A stretch of 64,000 nt of DNA from Streptomyces sp. 7-21. Lineage in GTDB: Bacteria > Actinomycetota > Actinomycetes > Streptomycetales > Streptomycetaceae. The position numbers and the translations under genes were made by a program. Below, one piece after another: positions 18,264-27,450 of the stretch; position 1 is the first letter of the stretch, and each line of letters opens with the position of its first letter. Location: assembly GCF_016741785.1 (NCBI RefSeq), contig NZ_JAERRL010000008.1:124001-188000 (forward strand), in the 5' to 3' direction. The notes under the pieces are model-generated. The model did not search any database. It saw only the letters and a list, made by a program, of their open reading frames with translations, and had not been told where the DNA came from.

Positions 18264-18314
18264 GGACCCGCACGAAGGACCCGCAAGAAGGACCCGGGAG
18301 AAGACCCGTAAGAG
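18264..18314. repeat. Four tandem 13-bp repeats
   Basis: GGACCCGCACGAA, GGACCCGCAAGAA, GGACCCGGGAGAA and a 12-bp GACCCGTAAGAG follow one another directly, in the gap between the MFS stop and the lipoprotein promoter. They could bind a protein cooperatively or be a relic of slippage. Confidence 0.7.
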
Positions 18315-18392
18315 AGGCCTGGCAGCGGGGTGCGTGTGGGAACAGGCGGGGCACGGAGGCGGCCCCGGCGGCTCCCGCGCGGGTCGGGGCGG

Positions 18393-18405
18393 TAATCTGC
18401 CAGGC
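18393..18405 (+). promoter_or_regulatory. -10 element of a leaderless lipoprotein operon
   Basis: TAATCT at 18393-18398, then 7 nt to the ATG at 18406. No Shine-Dalgarno sequence is present. Confidence 0.5.
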
Positions 18406-18984
18406 ATGACTGCGTTCTCCCCCCGCCGGTCGACCCGCGTCACGCTCGCCGTGGGCGCCGCCTCGCTGGGGCTGCTCGCCCTGACCGCCTGCGAGAAGCC
18501 GAGCCCCAACGCCCACTTCACGCTCGGCAGCGAGACCGCGTCTCCGGAGGCGGAGAGCGACTGCTACGGCCACGGCGACCTGCTGAGCGCGGAGCGCGCC
18601 GAGCGGTGCCTGAACGACGAGGCCGACGACGCGCCGTCGTTCAGCGTCCGCTCCGGTGACACCCTGCGCGTCGGCGTGGACCCCGAGGTCGCGGAGACCG
18701 GCTGGCTGCTGTTCGTGAACGGCCAGCTGTACGGCGGGGAACCGTTCACCGGCACGTACCGCAGCTTCTCCGCCGAGCAGCTGTACGAGGTGGCGTACAA
18801 CACCAGCAGCGTGCCCGGTGAGCTGCCGCCGACCGAGCGGCTGCGGATCAGCGTCGCGAAGGTCGGTGACGACTACGACTCCGACAAGATCTATGGGAGC
18901 GCGGACCAGGAGAGCTTCCAGCAGGAGCTGTTCTCGTCGCTCGAAGGCGTGTGGCACGCCCGCCTGGAGCCTGCGGAGGCATGA
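18406..18984 (+). CDS. DUF2771-like lipoprotein
   Basis: 192 residues. The signal peptide ends in a lipobox, GLLALTAC, with the lipidated Cys near residue 30, so the protein should be anchored outside the membrane. The mature part has a Cys pair (ESDCYGHGD and ERCLNDEAD) and a beta-rich fold. It resembles the DUF2771 family of actinomycete lipoproteins of unknown function. Its stop overlaps the futalosine hydrolase ATG (ATGA), so the two are one transcription unit with coupled translation. Confidence 0.82.
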   Translation: MTAFSPRRSTRVTLAVGAASLGLLALTACEKPSPNAHFTLGSETASPEAESDCYGHGDLLSAERAERCLNDEADDAPSFSVRSGDTLRVGVDPEVAETGWLLFVNGQLYGGEPFTGTYRSFSAEQLYEVAYNTSSVPGELPPTERLRISVAKVGDDYDSDKIYGSADQESFQQELFSSLEGVWHARLEPAEA

Positions 18985-19640
18985 GCCTCCCGCCGCGCGT
19001 CCTGGTCGTGACCGCCGTTCCGGCGGAGTGCGAGGCGGTCGCGCGCGCCGGCGGGCGCGTGCTGGAGCCGGTGGCGGCGGGCGTCGGGCCGGCGGCCGCC
19101 GCGGCCCAGGCGGCGGCCAGGCTGGCGACCGGCCGGTTCCGCGCGGTCATCAGCGCGGGCATCGGCGGCGGTTTCGCGCCGGTGGCGCCGGTGGGGAGCG
19201 TGGTGGTGGCCTCCCGTGTCGTCGCGGCCGATCTCGGGGTGCGCACGGCCGACGGGTTCACCAGCGTGACGGACCTCGGCTTCGGCACGGCGGAGCACCT
19301 GCCGCCGGAGGCGCTGGCGCGGCCGGCCGCCGAGGCGGCGGGCGCCGTGTTCGGCCCGGTGCTGACCGTCTCGACCGTCACCGGCACGGCGGAGCGCGCC
19401 GCCGAGCTGGCCGCGCGGTACCCGGGTGCGGCGGCCGAGGCCATGGAGGGGTTCGGTGTCGCCGAGGCGGCGCGGCTGCACGGCGTTCCGGTGCTGGAGG
19501 TGCGGGCCGTCTCCAACGCGGTGGGCCCGCGCGACCGTGCGGCCTGGCGCGTGCCGCAGGCGCTGACGGCGCTGTCAGAGGCGTTCGGCAAGATCGTGCC
19601 CGTACTGGAGACCTGGAACTTCGAGGACCCCCGTGACTGA
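18981..19640 (+). CDS. mqnB: Futalosine hydrolase
   Basis: 219 residues of the nucleoside phosphorylase/hydrolase fold. The motifs SAGIGGGFAPVAPVGSVV and AEAMEGFGVAEAA match MqnB. It releases hypoxanthine from futalosine to give dehypoxanthinyl futalosine in the futalosine route to menaquinone used by Streptomyces. It is ATGA-coupled to the lipoprotein upstream and overlaps mqnD by 8 bp downstream, so both pathway genes are translated together in the cytosol. Confidence 0.93.
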   Translation: MSLPPRVLVVTAVPAECEAVARAGGRVLEPVAAGVGPAAAAAQAAARLATGRFRAVISAGIGGGFAPVAPVGSVVVASRVVAADLGVRTADGFTSVTDLGFGTAEHLPPEALARPAAEAAGAVFGPVLTVSTVTGTAERAAELAARYPGAAAEAMEGFGVAEAARLHGVPVLEVRAVSNAVGPRDRAAWRVPQALTALSEAFGKIVPVLETWNFEDPRD

Positions 19641-20493
19641 ACGTCCGCTGTCCATCTCGTACTCGCCCTGCCCCAATGACACGTTCGTCTTCCACGCCTG
19701 GGCCCACGGGCTGGTGACCGGGGCGCCCTCGCTGGACGTGCGCCTGGCCGACATCGACGTCACCAACGGCATGGCCGAGCGGGAAGAAGGCGACGTGCTG
19801 AAGGTGTCGTACGCCGTGCTGCCGTGGGTGCTGGAGCGGTACGCGCTGCTGCCCTGCGGAGGCGCGCTGGGCCGGGGCTGCGGTCCGCTGGTGCTCACCC
19901 GCGATCCGGGCGGCGGCCCGCAGCGGCTGGCGGGCGGCACGGTGGCCGTGCCGAGCGACCGGTCCACGGCGTACCTGCTGTTCCGGCTGTGGGCGGCGCG
20001 GCACGTGCCGGGCGGGGTCGGCGAGGTGCGGGTGATGCCGTTCCACCAGATCATGCCCGCCGTACGGGACGGCGAGGTCGACGCCGGGCTCGTCATCCAC
20101 GAGGCGCGCTTCACGTACCAGGGGTACGGGCTGCACCTGCTCGCCGACATGGGCGAGTTCTGGGAGAGCACCACGGGGCACGCGATCCCGCTGGGCGCGA
20201 TCATCGCCAGGCGGTCGCTGGGCTCCGGGGTGCTGCGGCAGATCACGGGCGCGATCCGCGCCTCCGTGCGGGCCGCCTGGTCGGATCCGCAGGCCAGCCG
20301 CGGCTACGTGATGGAGCACGCGCAGGAGATGGAGCCGTCGGTGGCGCAGGCCCACATCGACCTGTACGTCAACGACTTCACGGCCGACCTGGGCGTCGAG
20401 GGCTACGCGGCCGTGCGGGAGCTGCTCGGGCGGGCGGCGGAGGAGGGCCTGGTCCCTGCGGTCCGCCCCGACTTGCTCGATCCTCCGGCCTGA
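19633..20493 (+). CDS. mqnD: 1,4-dihydroxy-6-naphthoate synthase
   Basis: 286 residues beginning near SISYSPCPNDTFVFHAWAHG, the signature of MqnD. Other conserved parts are DVTNGMAEREEGDVLKVSY and the substrate-binding HEARFTYQGYGL. It converts cyclic dehypoxanthinyl futalosine to 1,4-dihydroxy-6-naphthoate, a late step of menaquinone synthesis. The GTG start at 19633 is inside mqnB. mqnA, mqnC and prenylation genes are not in the window. Confidence 0.94.
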   Translation: MTERPLSISYSPCPNDTFVFHAWAHGLVTGAPSLDVRLADIDVTNGMAEREEGDVLKVSYAVLPWVLERYALLPCGGALGRGCGPLVLTRDPGGGPQRLAGGTVAVPSDRSTAYLLFRLWAARHVPGGVGEVRVMPFHQIMPAVRDGEVDAGLVIHEARFTYQGYGLHLLADMGEFWESTTGHAIPLGAIIARRSLGSGVLRQITGAIRASVRAAWSDPQASRGYVMEHAQEMEPSVAQAHIDLYVNDFTADLGVEGYAAVRELLGRAAEEGLVPAVRPDLLDPPA

Positions 20494-20589
20494 TCGCCGG
20501 GCCCCGCCCCGGGCACGGCCGGGGGTGGGGCAGGGTGGGGCGGCGGCCCGGACCGGCGGCGCTGGCGGCCGGGCACTCTGCCGCCTTTC

Positions 20590-22065
<1,476 letters not shown>

Positions 22066-22449
22066 CTAGACGTCGAGCTGGTCCGCGACGGCGCGCATCA
22101 TTCCGGCGATCTTCCGCCCGCTCTGGCGGTCGGGGTACCTCCCGCGCTCGAGCTGCTGCGCGACGCCGTCGAGCAGCGTCGTGAGGTCCTGCACGATCGA
22201 CGCCAGCTCGTCCGGCTTCCGCCGCTGGGCCGCGGCCACCGACGGCGGCGGTTCGAGCACGGTGACGGACAGCGCCTGGTCGCCGCGCTGCCCCGCCACG
22301 ACGCCGAACTCCACCCGCTGCCCAGGACGCAACGTGTCCACGCCATTCGGCAGGGCAGAGGAGTGCACGAAGACGTCACCGCCGTCGTCACGGGAAAGGA
22401 AGCCGAAGCCCTTCTCGCTGTTGAACCACTTGACCTTGCCGGTAGGCAC
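22066..22449 (-). CDS. Cold-shock domain protein with C-terminal extension
   Basis: 127 residues. The N-terminal 65 residues are a cold-shock domain with both RNP motifs, KGFGFLS and VFVHSSAL. An extra 60-residue helical tail ([16 protein letters not shown]) follows, so it is about twice the size of CspA. It should bind single-stranded RNA or DNA. GTG start at 22449 with a GAGGACGAGGAC purine stretch upstream. The tail may mediate partner contacts. Confidence 0.92.
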   Translation of the reverse strand: MPTGKVKWFNSEKGFGFLSRDDGGDVFVHSSALPNGVDTLRPGQRVEFGVVAGQRGDQALSVTVLEPPPSVAAAQRRKPDELASIVQDLTTLLDGVAQQLERGRYPDRQSGRKIAGMMRAVADQLDV

Positions 22450-22610
22450 GTGTCCTCGTCCTCGTACTCATCCTGGCCACCCACCGGCCAGTGCCATTAG
22501 CAGTGTGGCGGGCCGCATGACCCGCCTGCTTCAAGGCTAACCATCCCCGGCGCGGTGACAAGATGGCGCCGGGCGGTTTCGGAGAATGACTGCCCTGGCC
22601 GGTCCGCACG

Positions 22611-22623
22611 TATGCTCAGCCGT
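22611..22623 (+). promoter_or_regulatory. -10 element of a leaderless gene
   Basis: TATGCT at 22611-22616 and 7 nt to the ATG at 22624. TGACTG or ATGACT about 18 bp upstream may be the -35. Confidence 0.5.
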
Positions 22624-22893
22624 ATGGCACACCACCCCGATCCGGCGCGCGGCGCTGGTGACAGCGGCGAGACGCTGGTCCGCGTCGGCGGCGTCGTGTT
22701 CGCTATCGGCGCGATCGCGACGCTGGTCACAGTCACTCCGCTGCTGATCGGCGCCGAGCCGCTGCCGACGCCCGCGTACCTGGTGTCGATGCTGATGGGC
22801 GTCGGCTTCGCGATCGCGGGTGCCGGGCTGCTGCGGTCCGTCGCCGAGCAGCGCCGCCAGGCACGCCGGGCCCAGGCGGGCTCCTCCGGCTAG
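22624..22893 (+). CDS. Small two-helix membrane protein
   Basis: 89 residues: a polar N-terminus, two hydrophobic segments (about 20-42 and 53-73, with SMLMGVGFAIAGAGLL) and a basic tail EQRRQARRAQ. Both termini are probably cytoplasmic. No family recognised. It is transcribed divergently from the cold-shock gene and converges on the HAD hydrolase. Confidence 0.72.
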   Translation: MAHHPDPARGAGDSGETLVRVGGVVFAIGAIATLVTVTPLLIGAEPLPTPAYLVSMLMGVGFAIAGAGLLRSVAEQRRQARRAQAGSSG

Positions 22894-22926
22894 CCGTCAC
22901 TCACGCACCGCCGTCACCCACCGTCG

Positions 22927-23559
22927 TCACTTTCCATCGCCAACCGCTGCCGCCGCGTAGTCGGCGAACCAGGCGGGGAAGGCGGTGAGGTCCCGCAGGA
23001 CCACGTCGGCGCCCGCCGCGCGCAGCTCGTCCTCGGAGCACGGCCCGGAGGCGACCGTCACCGACACCGCACCGGCGGCGCGCGCGCCGCGCACGTCCCC
23101 GGTGTGATCGCCCACGTAGACGCGGGCGCCGTGCTCGGTCAGCGCCTCCGCCTTGCCCTCCGCCCACAGGCCGCCGATCACGGCGTCCGGGGTGAGGCCG
23201 AGGTGGTCCATGTGCAGTTTGGCGTTGGGCTGGTACTTCGCGGTCACGACGATGGCGCGCCCGCCCCGGGCGTGCACGGCGTCGATGGCCTCGCGGGCGC
23301 CGGGCAGGGCGCGGGTCGGCTCGATCGCGTGCACCGGGTAGAGCTCCCGGTAACGCAGCGCCATCGCGGGCACCTGCTCGGCGGGAAACCACTCGGCCAG
23401 CTCCTGCTCCATCGGCGGACCGAGGCGCGAGACCGCCAGGGCGGAGTCGATGTACACGCCTGTCTCCGCGGAGAGCGCGTCGTACGTCGCCGCGATGCCC
23501 GGCCGGGAGTCGATCAGCGTCATGTCGAGGTCGAACCCGACCGTCAGCGGAGATGCCAT
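22927..23559 (-). CDS. HAD-superfamily hydrolase (phosphoglycolate phosphatase-like)
   Basis: 210 residues. HAD motif I is GFDLDMTLIDS near residue 8, motif II VTAKY, and the Lys and acidic motif III residues are in GGLWAEGKAEAL and YVGDHTGDVRGA. The cap is of the small helical type found in Gph-like phosphatases. Substrate unknown. The open frame reaches 23793, but MASPLTVGFDLD is the sensible start, and CACAAT lies seven bases ahead of its ATG. Confidence 0.88.
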   Translation of the reverse strand: MASPLTVGFDLDMTLIDSRPGIAATYDALSAETGVYIDSALAVSRLGPPMEQELAEWFPAEQVPAMALRYRELYPVHAIEPTRALPGAREAIDAVHARGGRAIVVTAKYQPNAKLHMDHLGLTPDAVIGGLWAEGKAEALTEHGARVYVGDHTGDVRGARAAGAVSVTVASGPCSEDELRAAGADVVLRDLTAFPAWFADYAAAAVGDGK

Positions 23560-23905
23560 GCGAACCATTGTGCCCATGGGCCGCCGGCCGGCGGCCCGGC
23601 GGCCCATGGGGGCAGTGAGCGCGACCGGCGCAGCGACGTACGCACCGCCGGGGCGCTCCGGCACGGCCGGGGACCCCTCCCCGGGCAGCTGTGCTCTCAT
23701 ACCCGCGTCGGCGGCGCGGAGAAGGGCTGGCTCCGCGCGCCTCGTGTGGGATGGGCCCGCCCTGCGGCGGGCCCGGTGTGGCGGCGTGGCCATCCGCCCC
23801 CGGTGGCCACGCCGCGGGGGGCTGCGAGGGCTGCCGCGGGAGGGAGGCGTCCCGGCGACTGCGGGGGGTCGCCGGGGCGTCAGCCCGGCGTCACGTCCGG
23901 TCCCG

Positions 23906-23918
23906 TAGCGTGCGGCAC
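23906..23918 (+). promoter_or_regulatory. -10 element of a leaderless gene
   Basis: TAGCGT at 23906-23911 and 7 nt to the ATG at 23919. There is no ribosome-binding site. Confidence 0.5.
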
Positions 23919-24860
23919 ATGGGATACGACACCAGCTTCCACCCCGTGGATCTCGGCCTGGTCGAGACCCGGCTGCTGCCCTACCTGGCCGGTCACGGGG
24001 ACGACGACGCCCTCGACGACGTGGTCGCGCGTGCGGTCACCATCCGCAAGACCCGTTTCCACGCCAAGGCGTGGGCGCTGGGTGTGCAGCGCGTCGCGCG
24101 CCGCGACGACTCGCTTCCGTTCGAGGCCGACCTGCATGTCTGGGGGCGCCCGTTCTTCATCGTCGGCGACGGCGCCGACCTGATCGCCGAGGACATCGAG
24201 CGCTATCTGGCCGCCACCACCCCGGAGGACGTGGCCGGGCTGGCCACGGAGATGATCCATCGGATCGACCCGGCGCTGGCCGGGCGCGTCGAGCCGGACC
24301 AGACCGGATACCTGCCCGACGACGGCGTCCTCGCCAAGAGCCTGTCCACGGCGATGCGGGTACTGCGCGGCGCGGCCCTGGCGCTGCGCGCCGGGGAGCG
24401 GACCGTCCGCCACCCGCACAGCGGCGACGAGTTCGACGCGGCGGAGGTGCTGAGCCGGGAAGTCCCGTTCTGCCTGCTGAAGTTCGCCGCTGCCCTGCTG
24501 CCGGGCTGGATGTCGCGCGGCCGCACCTGGCCCACGTACCTGTGCGGCGAGGCCGGGCTCGCGCACGCGGAGTTCGACGGCCCTGAGCCGCTGCGGGCGC
24601 TGCTGTGCGAGGAGTTCCCGGGCCTGGACTGGCCGCCGCTGCCGCCGTCGATCACCGGCAACTACATGGTCGGCGGGCTCGTCCGGGCCGCCGACGTGCC
24701 CGCCGTCCGGACGCGCCTGGCCTCGCACCGGTACGCGCTGAAGTGTGACGCGCTCGATGCGCAGAAGCTGGACGAGGCCCTGGGTGTCGCCGAACGCCTC
24801 GGCACGGCGTTCTGCGAGGCCACGGAGGTGTACAGCGGGATGGAGGGAGAGCTCAACTGA
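23919..24860 (+). CDS. Conserved protein of unknown function
   Basis: 313 residues beginning MGYDTSFHPVDL. It is soluble, rich in helices, with DLHVWGRPFFIVGDG and LCGEAGLAHAEFDGPEPL as distinctive blocks and no signal peptide. It contains several acidic and His residues but no catalytic signature I can name. The codon use is normal for the region. Its gene is preceded by a leaderless -10 and followed by a DUF397-like fragment on the other strand. I do not recognise its family. Confidence 0.8.
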   Translation: MGYDTSFHPVDLGLVETRLLPYLAGHGDDDALDDVVARAVTIRKTRFHAKAWALGVQRVARRDDSLPFEADLHVWGRPFFIVGDGADLIAEDIERYLAATTPEDVAGLATEMIHRIDPALAGRVEPDQTGYLPDDGVLAKSLSTAMRVLRGAALALRAGERTVRHPHSGDEFDAAEVLSREVPFCLLKFAAALLPGWMSRGRTWPTYLCGEAGLAHAEFDGPEPLRALLCEEFPGLDWPPLPPSITGNYMVGGLVRAADVPAVRTRLASHRYALKCDALDAQKLDEALGVAERLGTAFCEATEVYSGMEGELN

Positions 24861-25068
24861 GGCCGTTGCCGCCCCGGTGACGCTTCACCGCCTCGATGAA
24901 GGGGGCCCAGGCTGCCACGGGCACGAACAGCACGGGCCCCCTGGCGTTCTTGCTGTCCCGGAGCGGAACGGCACCGGCACCCCGTCCCCGCTCTCCACTC
25001 ACCACCTCCACCAGCCTGCGCAGTTGCTGGACCATCGTTTCAGGGCCGCCCACGTTGGCGCGGATCAC
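24853..25068 (-). CDS. DUF397-like protein, probably truncated or degenerate
   Basis: 71 residues from a GTG at 25068. The end, VPLRDSKNARGPVLFVPVAA followed by WAPFIEAV, is the C-terminal half of DUF397, the small partner of XRE/DUF5753 regulators. The first half lacks the usual WRKSSYSG and NCVEVA blocks. The same frame stays open to a TAG near 25170 without an initiation codon, with no better N-terminus. No XRE gene is adjacent, so this looks like an orphan, perhaps decaying, member. It overlaps the preceding gene's stop by 8 bp. Confidence 0.45.
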   Translation of the reverse strand: MIRANVGGPETMVQQLRRLVEVVSGERGRGAGAVPLRDSKNARGPVLFVPVAAWAPFIEAVKRHRGGNGLS

Positions 25069-25237
25069 CCACTCGGGAATGACGTGAGGGCGGTGCTGGT
25101 GCCTGCGGAAGATCTGGCGAAGCTCACGTAGTTGTGACGCGCGGAGGTAGGAACCGGCGGGCGGCCCCCACTAGGCTGCCGCATGGGTATGGCTGGCCCG
25201 GTGACTGTGATCGAGCCCTGACGGAAGGCTGCTTGCC

Positions 25238-26137
25238 ATGCATTCCCCTCAGTACCCGCCGCCATCGCCGGTCCCGCCGTACGCTCCCGCTCCCTCTCCC
25301 GCACCGTCCGCGCCCTCGTCTCCGGTCGCGGTCGTCGCGGCGGCGAGCTGGCGGGTGCTGATCGTCATCTGCGCGTTCGTCGGGTTCAACGCGGCGCTGG
25401 ACGGGGCCGGGTTCGGCATGCGGACCGTGCTGCCGCTGAGCCAGTTCGCGAGCCTGGCGGCGGGGGCGTGCTACGCGGTGATCGCCATAGCCGACCTGGC
25501 CGCGCTGGCGATGAAGCGGCCGGAGCCGCCGACGGCGTGGCTGCGCGGACAGCTCGCGGTCACGCTGCTGCTCGTCATGGTGGTGTGGTTCACGGTGATG
25601 GAGGGCGACGTCGACGAGACCTGGTCGCTCTTCGAGCACCTGCTCACACCGCTGGCGGTACTGGTGGACTGGTTCTTCCTGGGGCGGCGGCAGACGTCGG
25701 CGCCGTGGTGGTACCCGGTGTCGTGGATCGGGCCGCTGCTGGTGTACCTGGTCGTGCTGGTCACCAACGAGCAGTACAACCCGTACGACTTCATGGACCC
25801 GGACGACCCGGACTTCTACCCGTACGTCGGCGGTTTCCTGGTGCTGGTGCTGGTCGCGGGCTTCCTCTTCGTGGCCGTGGCGCGGGCCCGCCGCGGCGGC
25901 GGCGCCCCGCACGGCGGACAGGGCGGGTACGGCGGCGGGTACCCGGGACAGCCGGGGCAGGTCGGGTACGCCGGATACGGGCAGCAGTATGGTGCCGGGG
26001 CCGCTCCGGCGGCGCCCGGCCCGGCCGTTCCGCCGCCACCCGGGCCGTACTCGCCGCAGCAGTGGACACCGCAGCCGCCGCAGGCTCCCCCGCAGCCGCC
26101 GGGCTACGGCTACGGCCCGCCCCCGCAGGCGGGCTGA
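25238..26137 (+). CDS. Pr6Pr-like membrane protein
   Basis: 299 residues: a Pro-rich cytoplasmic N-terminus, six hydrophobic segments between about residues 38 and 215 (for example LVVLVTNEQYNPYDFMD at the fifth helix end), and a Pro/Gly/Tyr/Gln-rich tail of about 75 residues. The six-helix core with the Asn/Tyr-Pro-Tyr motif resembles the FAR-17a/Pr6Pr group of actinomycete membrane proteins of unknown function. The disordered tail is typical of Streptomyces. GGAAGG precedes the ATG. Confidence 0.75.
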   Translation: MHSPQYPPPSPVPPYAPAPSPAPSAPSSPVAVVAAASWRVLIVICAFVGFNAALDGAGFGMRTVLPLSQFASLAAGACYAVIAIADLAALAMKRPEPPTAWLRGQLAVTLLLVMVVWFTVMEGDVDETWSLFEHLLTPLAVLVDWFFLGRRQTSAPWWYPVSWIGPLLVYLVVLVTNEQYNPYDFMDPDDPDFYPYVGGFLVLVLVAGFLFVAVARARRGGGAPHGGQGGYGGGYPGQPGQVGYAGYGQQYGAGAAPAAPGPAVPPPPGPYSPQQWTPQPPQAPPQPPGYGYGPPPQAG

Positions 26138-26193
26138 GGCCGCCCGCCCGGTAGCCCTCCGCCGCCTTGCCCGGCCCCCGGTGGGGACCCGCG

Positions 26194-27255
26194 TCAGCCG
26201 TCGGCTTTCCTGGGGCGGCGGGCCCGGAGAAAGAGGAGGACGGCGCTGGCGAGCGCGGCGCCGCGCAGCAGCCAGGGCCAGTCGGAGTGGAACGACTCCC
26301 CGGCAGCGCCCTCGGGCAGCGGCGCGCCCCAGTAGCCCTGGTCACGCCCGGCGATCCAGCCGAAGTAGGCGGCCAGCACCACGGCGGGGGCGCCGAACGT
26401 GGCCCACTGCGCCTCGCGGCGGCTGAGGCGGGGGGACCAGTAGGACAGCAGCCAGCCGGCGAGCATCGCGTAGAAGGAGGGCACAACGGCCCCGGCGAGG
26501 AGGAAGACGACGGCGGCGAACTCGAAGAAGCCGCCGGTGCGGCGCACGGAGAGGGTGGTGCGGAGGCGCTTGCCGAGGGTGCGGGCAGTGCCGCCCGCCG
26601 CCGCGGCCCCGGGCGCCTGCTCCACGGGCGCGGGGCCGGCGGTCTCGCCGTCGTCTGAGGCGTCGTCCGGGGCGGCGGGTTTCTCCTCGGCCGGGCGCTG
26701 GCGAGGGAGGTCCTTGTCCAGCGAGATACCGCCCGCGGAGCCGCCGCGTTCCCGGGCGGGGCCCAGCATCTCGGGGATCTCGATGCCGCCGGTGAAGCCG
26801 CCGATGTCGCCGTCGGGCCAGTAGCGGGTGTCGGGGTGCTCGGGCTGGCCGGGCAGCCCGTCATCCGGTCCGCCCGTGGCGTCGGGGACGGGCGGACCGT
26901 CGGCGGACGGCTCGGCGGCGGGCAGGGGCACGGCCGGGCCGGGACCGTCGGCGGGCGGGGCGTCAGCCGCGGGCGCGGGGGTGTGGGCGGGCCGGGGCGC
27001 GGGCACGGCCGCGTTGTGGCCGCCCGCCTCGGCGGCGCGGGCCACGACGTCCTCGGGGCTGCCGATCTTGCCGAGAATGCGGCGCACCTCCGAGCGGCTC
27101 TCGGCACCTCCGGCGGCGGCGCGGCGCTGGCCGATCTCCTCGCGCAGCTTGCCGACGAGCGCGGCGCGTTCGGCCGCTGACATGCTGGTACCGTGCGCCA
27201 GGTCGCCGACCCGGCTGAGGTAGTCGAATACGAGCCGTTCGCCTTCGATGCTCAT
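26194..27255 (-). CDS. HAAS-domain membrane protein
   Basis: 353 residues. The N-terminal 75 residues (GERLVFDYLSRVGDL to GSPEDVVARAAEAGG) form a HAAS-like helical domain, known to couple to membrane or PadR-type signalling. Then comes a long Pro/Ala/Asp-rich linker, and four hydrophobic helices occupy residues 240-350. The role is unknown. It is divergent from the response regulator gene, and the shared intergenic DNA holds a PHO box, so phosphate control of this gene is possible. Confidence 0.72.
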   Translation of the reverse strand: MSIEGERLVFDYLSRVGDLAHGTSMSAAERAALVGKLREEIGQRRAAAGGAESRSEVRRILGKIGSPEDVVARAAEAGGHNAAVPAPRPAHTPAPAADAPPADGPGPAVPLPAAEPSADGPPVPDATGGPDDGLPGQPEHPDTRYWPDGDIGGFTGGIEIPEMLGPARERGGSAGGISLDKDLPRQRPAEEKPAAPDDASDDGETAGPAPVEQAPGAAAAGGTARTLGKRLRTTLSVRRTGGFFEFAAVVFLLAGAVVPSFYAMLAGWLLSYWSPRLSRREAQWATFGAPAVVLAAYFGWIAGRDQGYWGAPLPEGAAGESFHSDWPWLLRGAALASAVLLFLRARRPRKADG

Positions 27256-27338
27256 TCGATGCCCGCTCGTCCTCGTCCCTGCGTCGCGCTCCGAGCCGCC
27301 GAGACGATGGTACCCACAGCACCTGAGGGAACACCGTT

Positions 27339-27360
27339 GTTCATCGGGGGTTCACCGAAG
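27339..27360 (+). promoter_or_regulatory. PHO box (PhoP-binding direct repeats)
   Basis: Two adjacent 11-bp direct repeat units, GTTCATCGGGG (27339-27349) and GTTCACCGAAG (27350-27360). They fit the Streptomyces PhoP consensus of GTTCACC-type 11-mers. They lie about 90 bp upstream of the response regulator start, and about 85 bp from the divergent HAAS gene. Confidence 0.8.
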
Positions 27361-27450
27361 GCCGTACCACCCGCTACCCGCGGCTTCTTACATGGTGAAC
27401 GTCCCTCGTCGGAGTACCCACAGAACGTGCTGTCAGGGAGAGACCGGACC

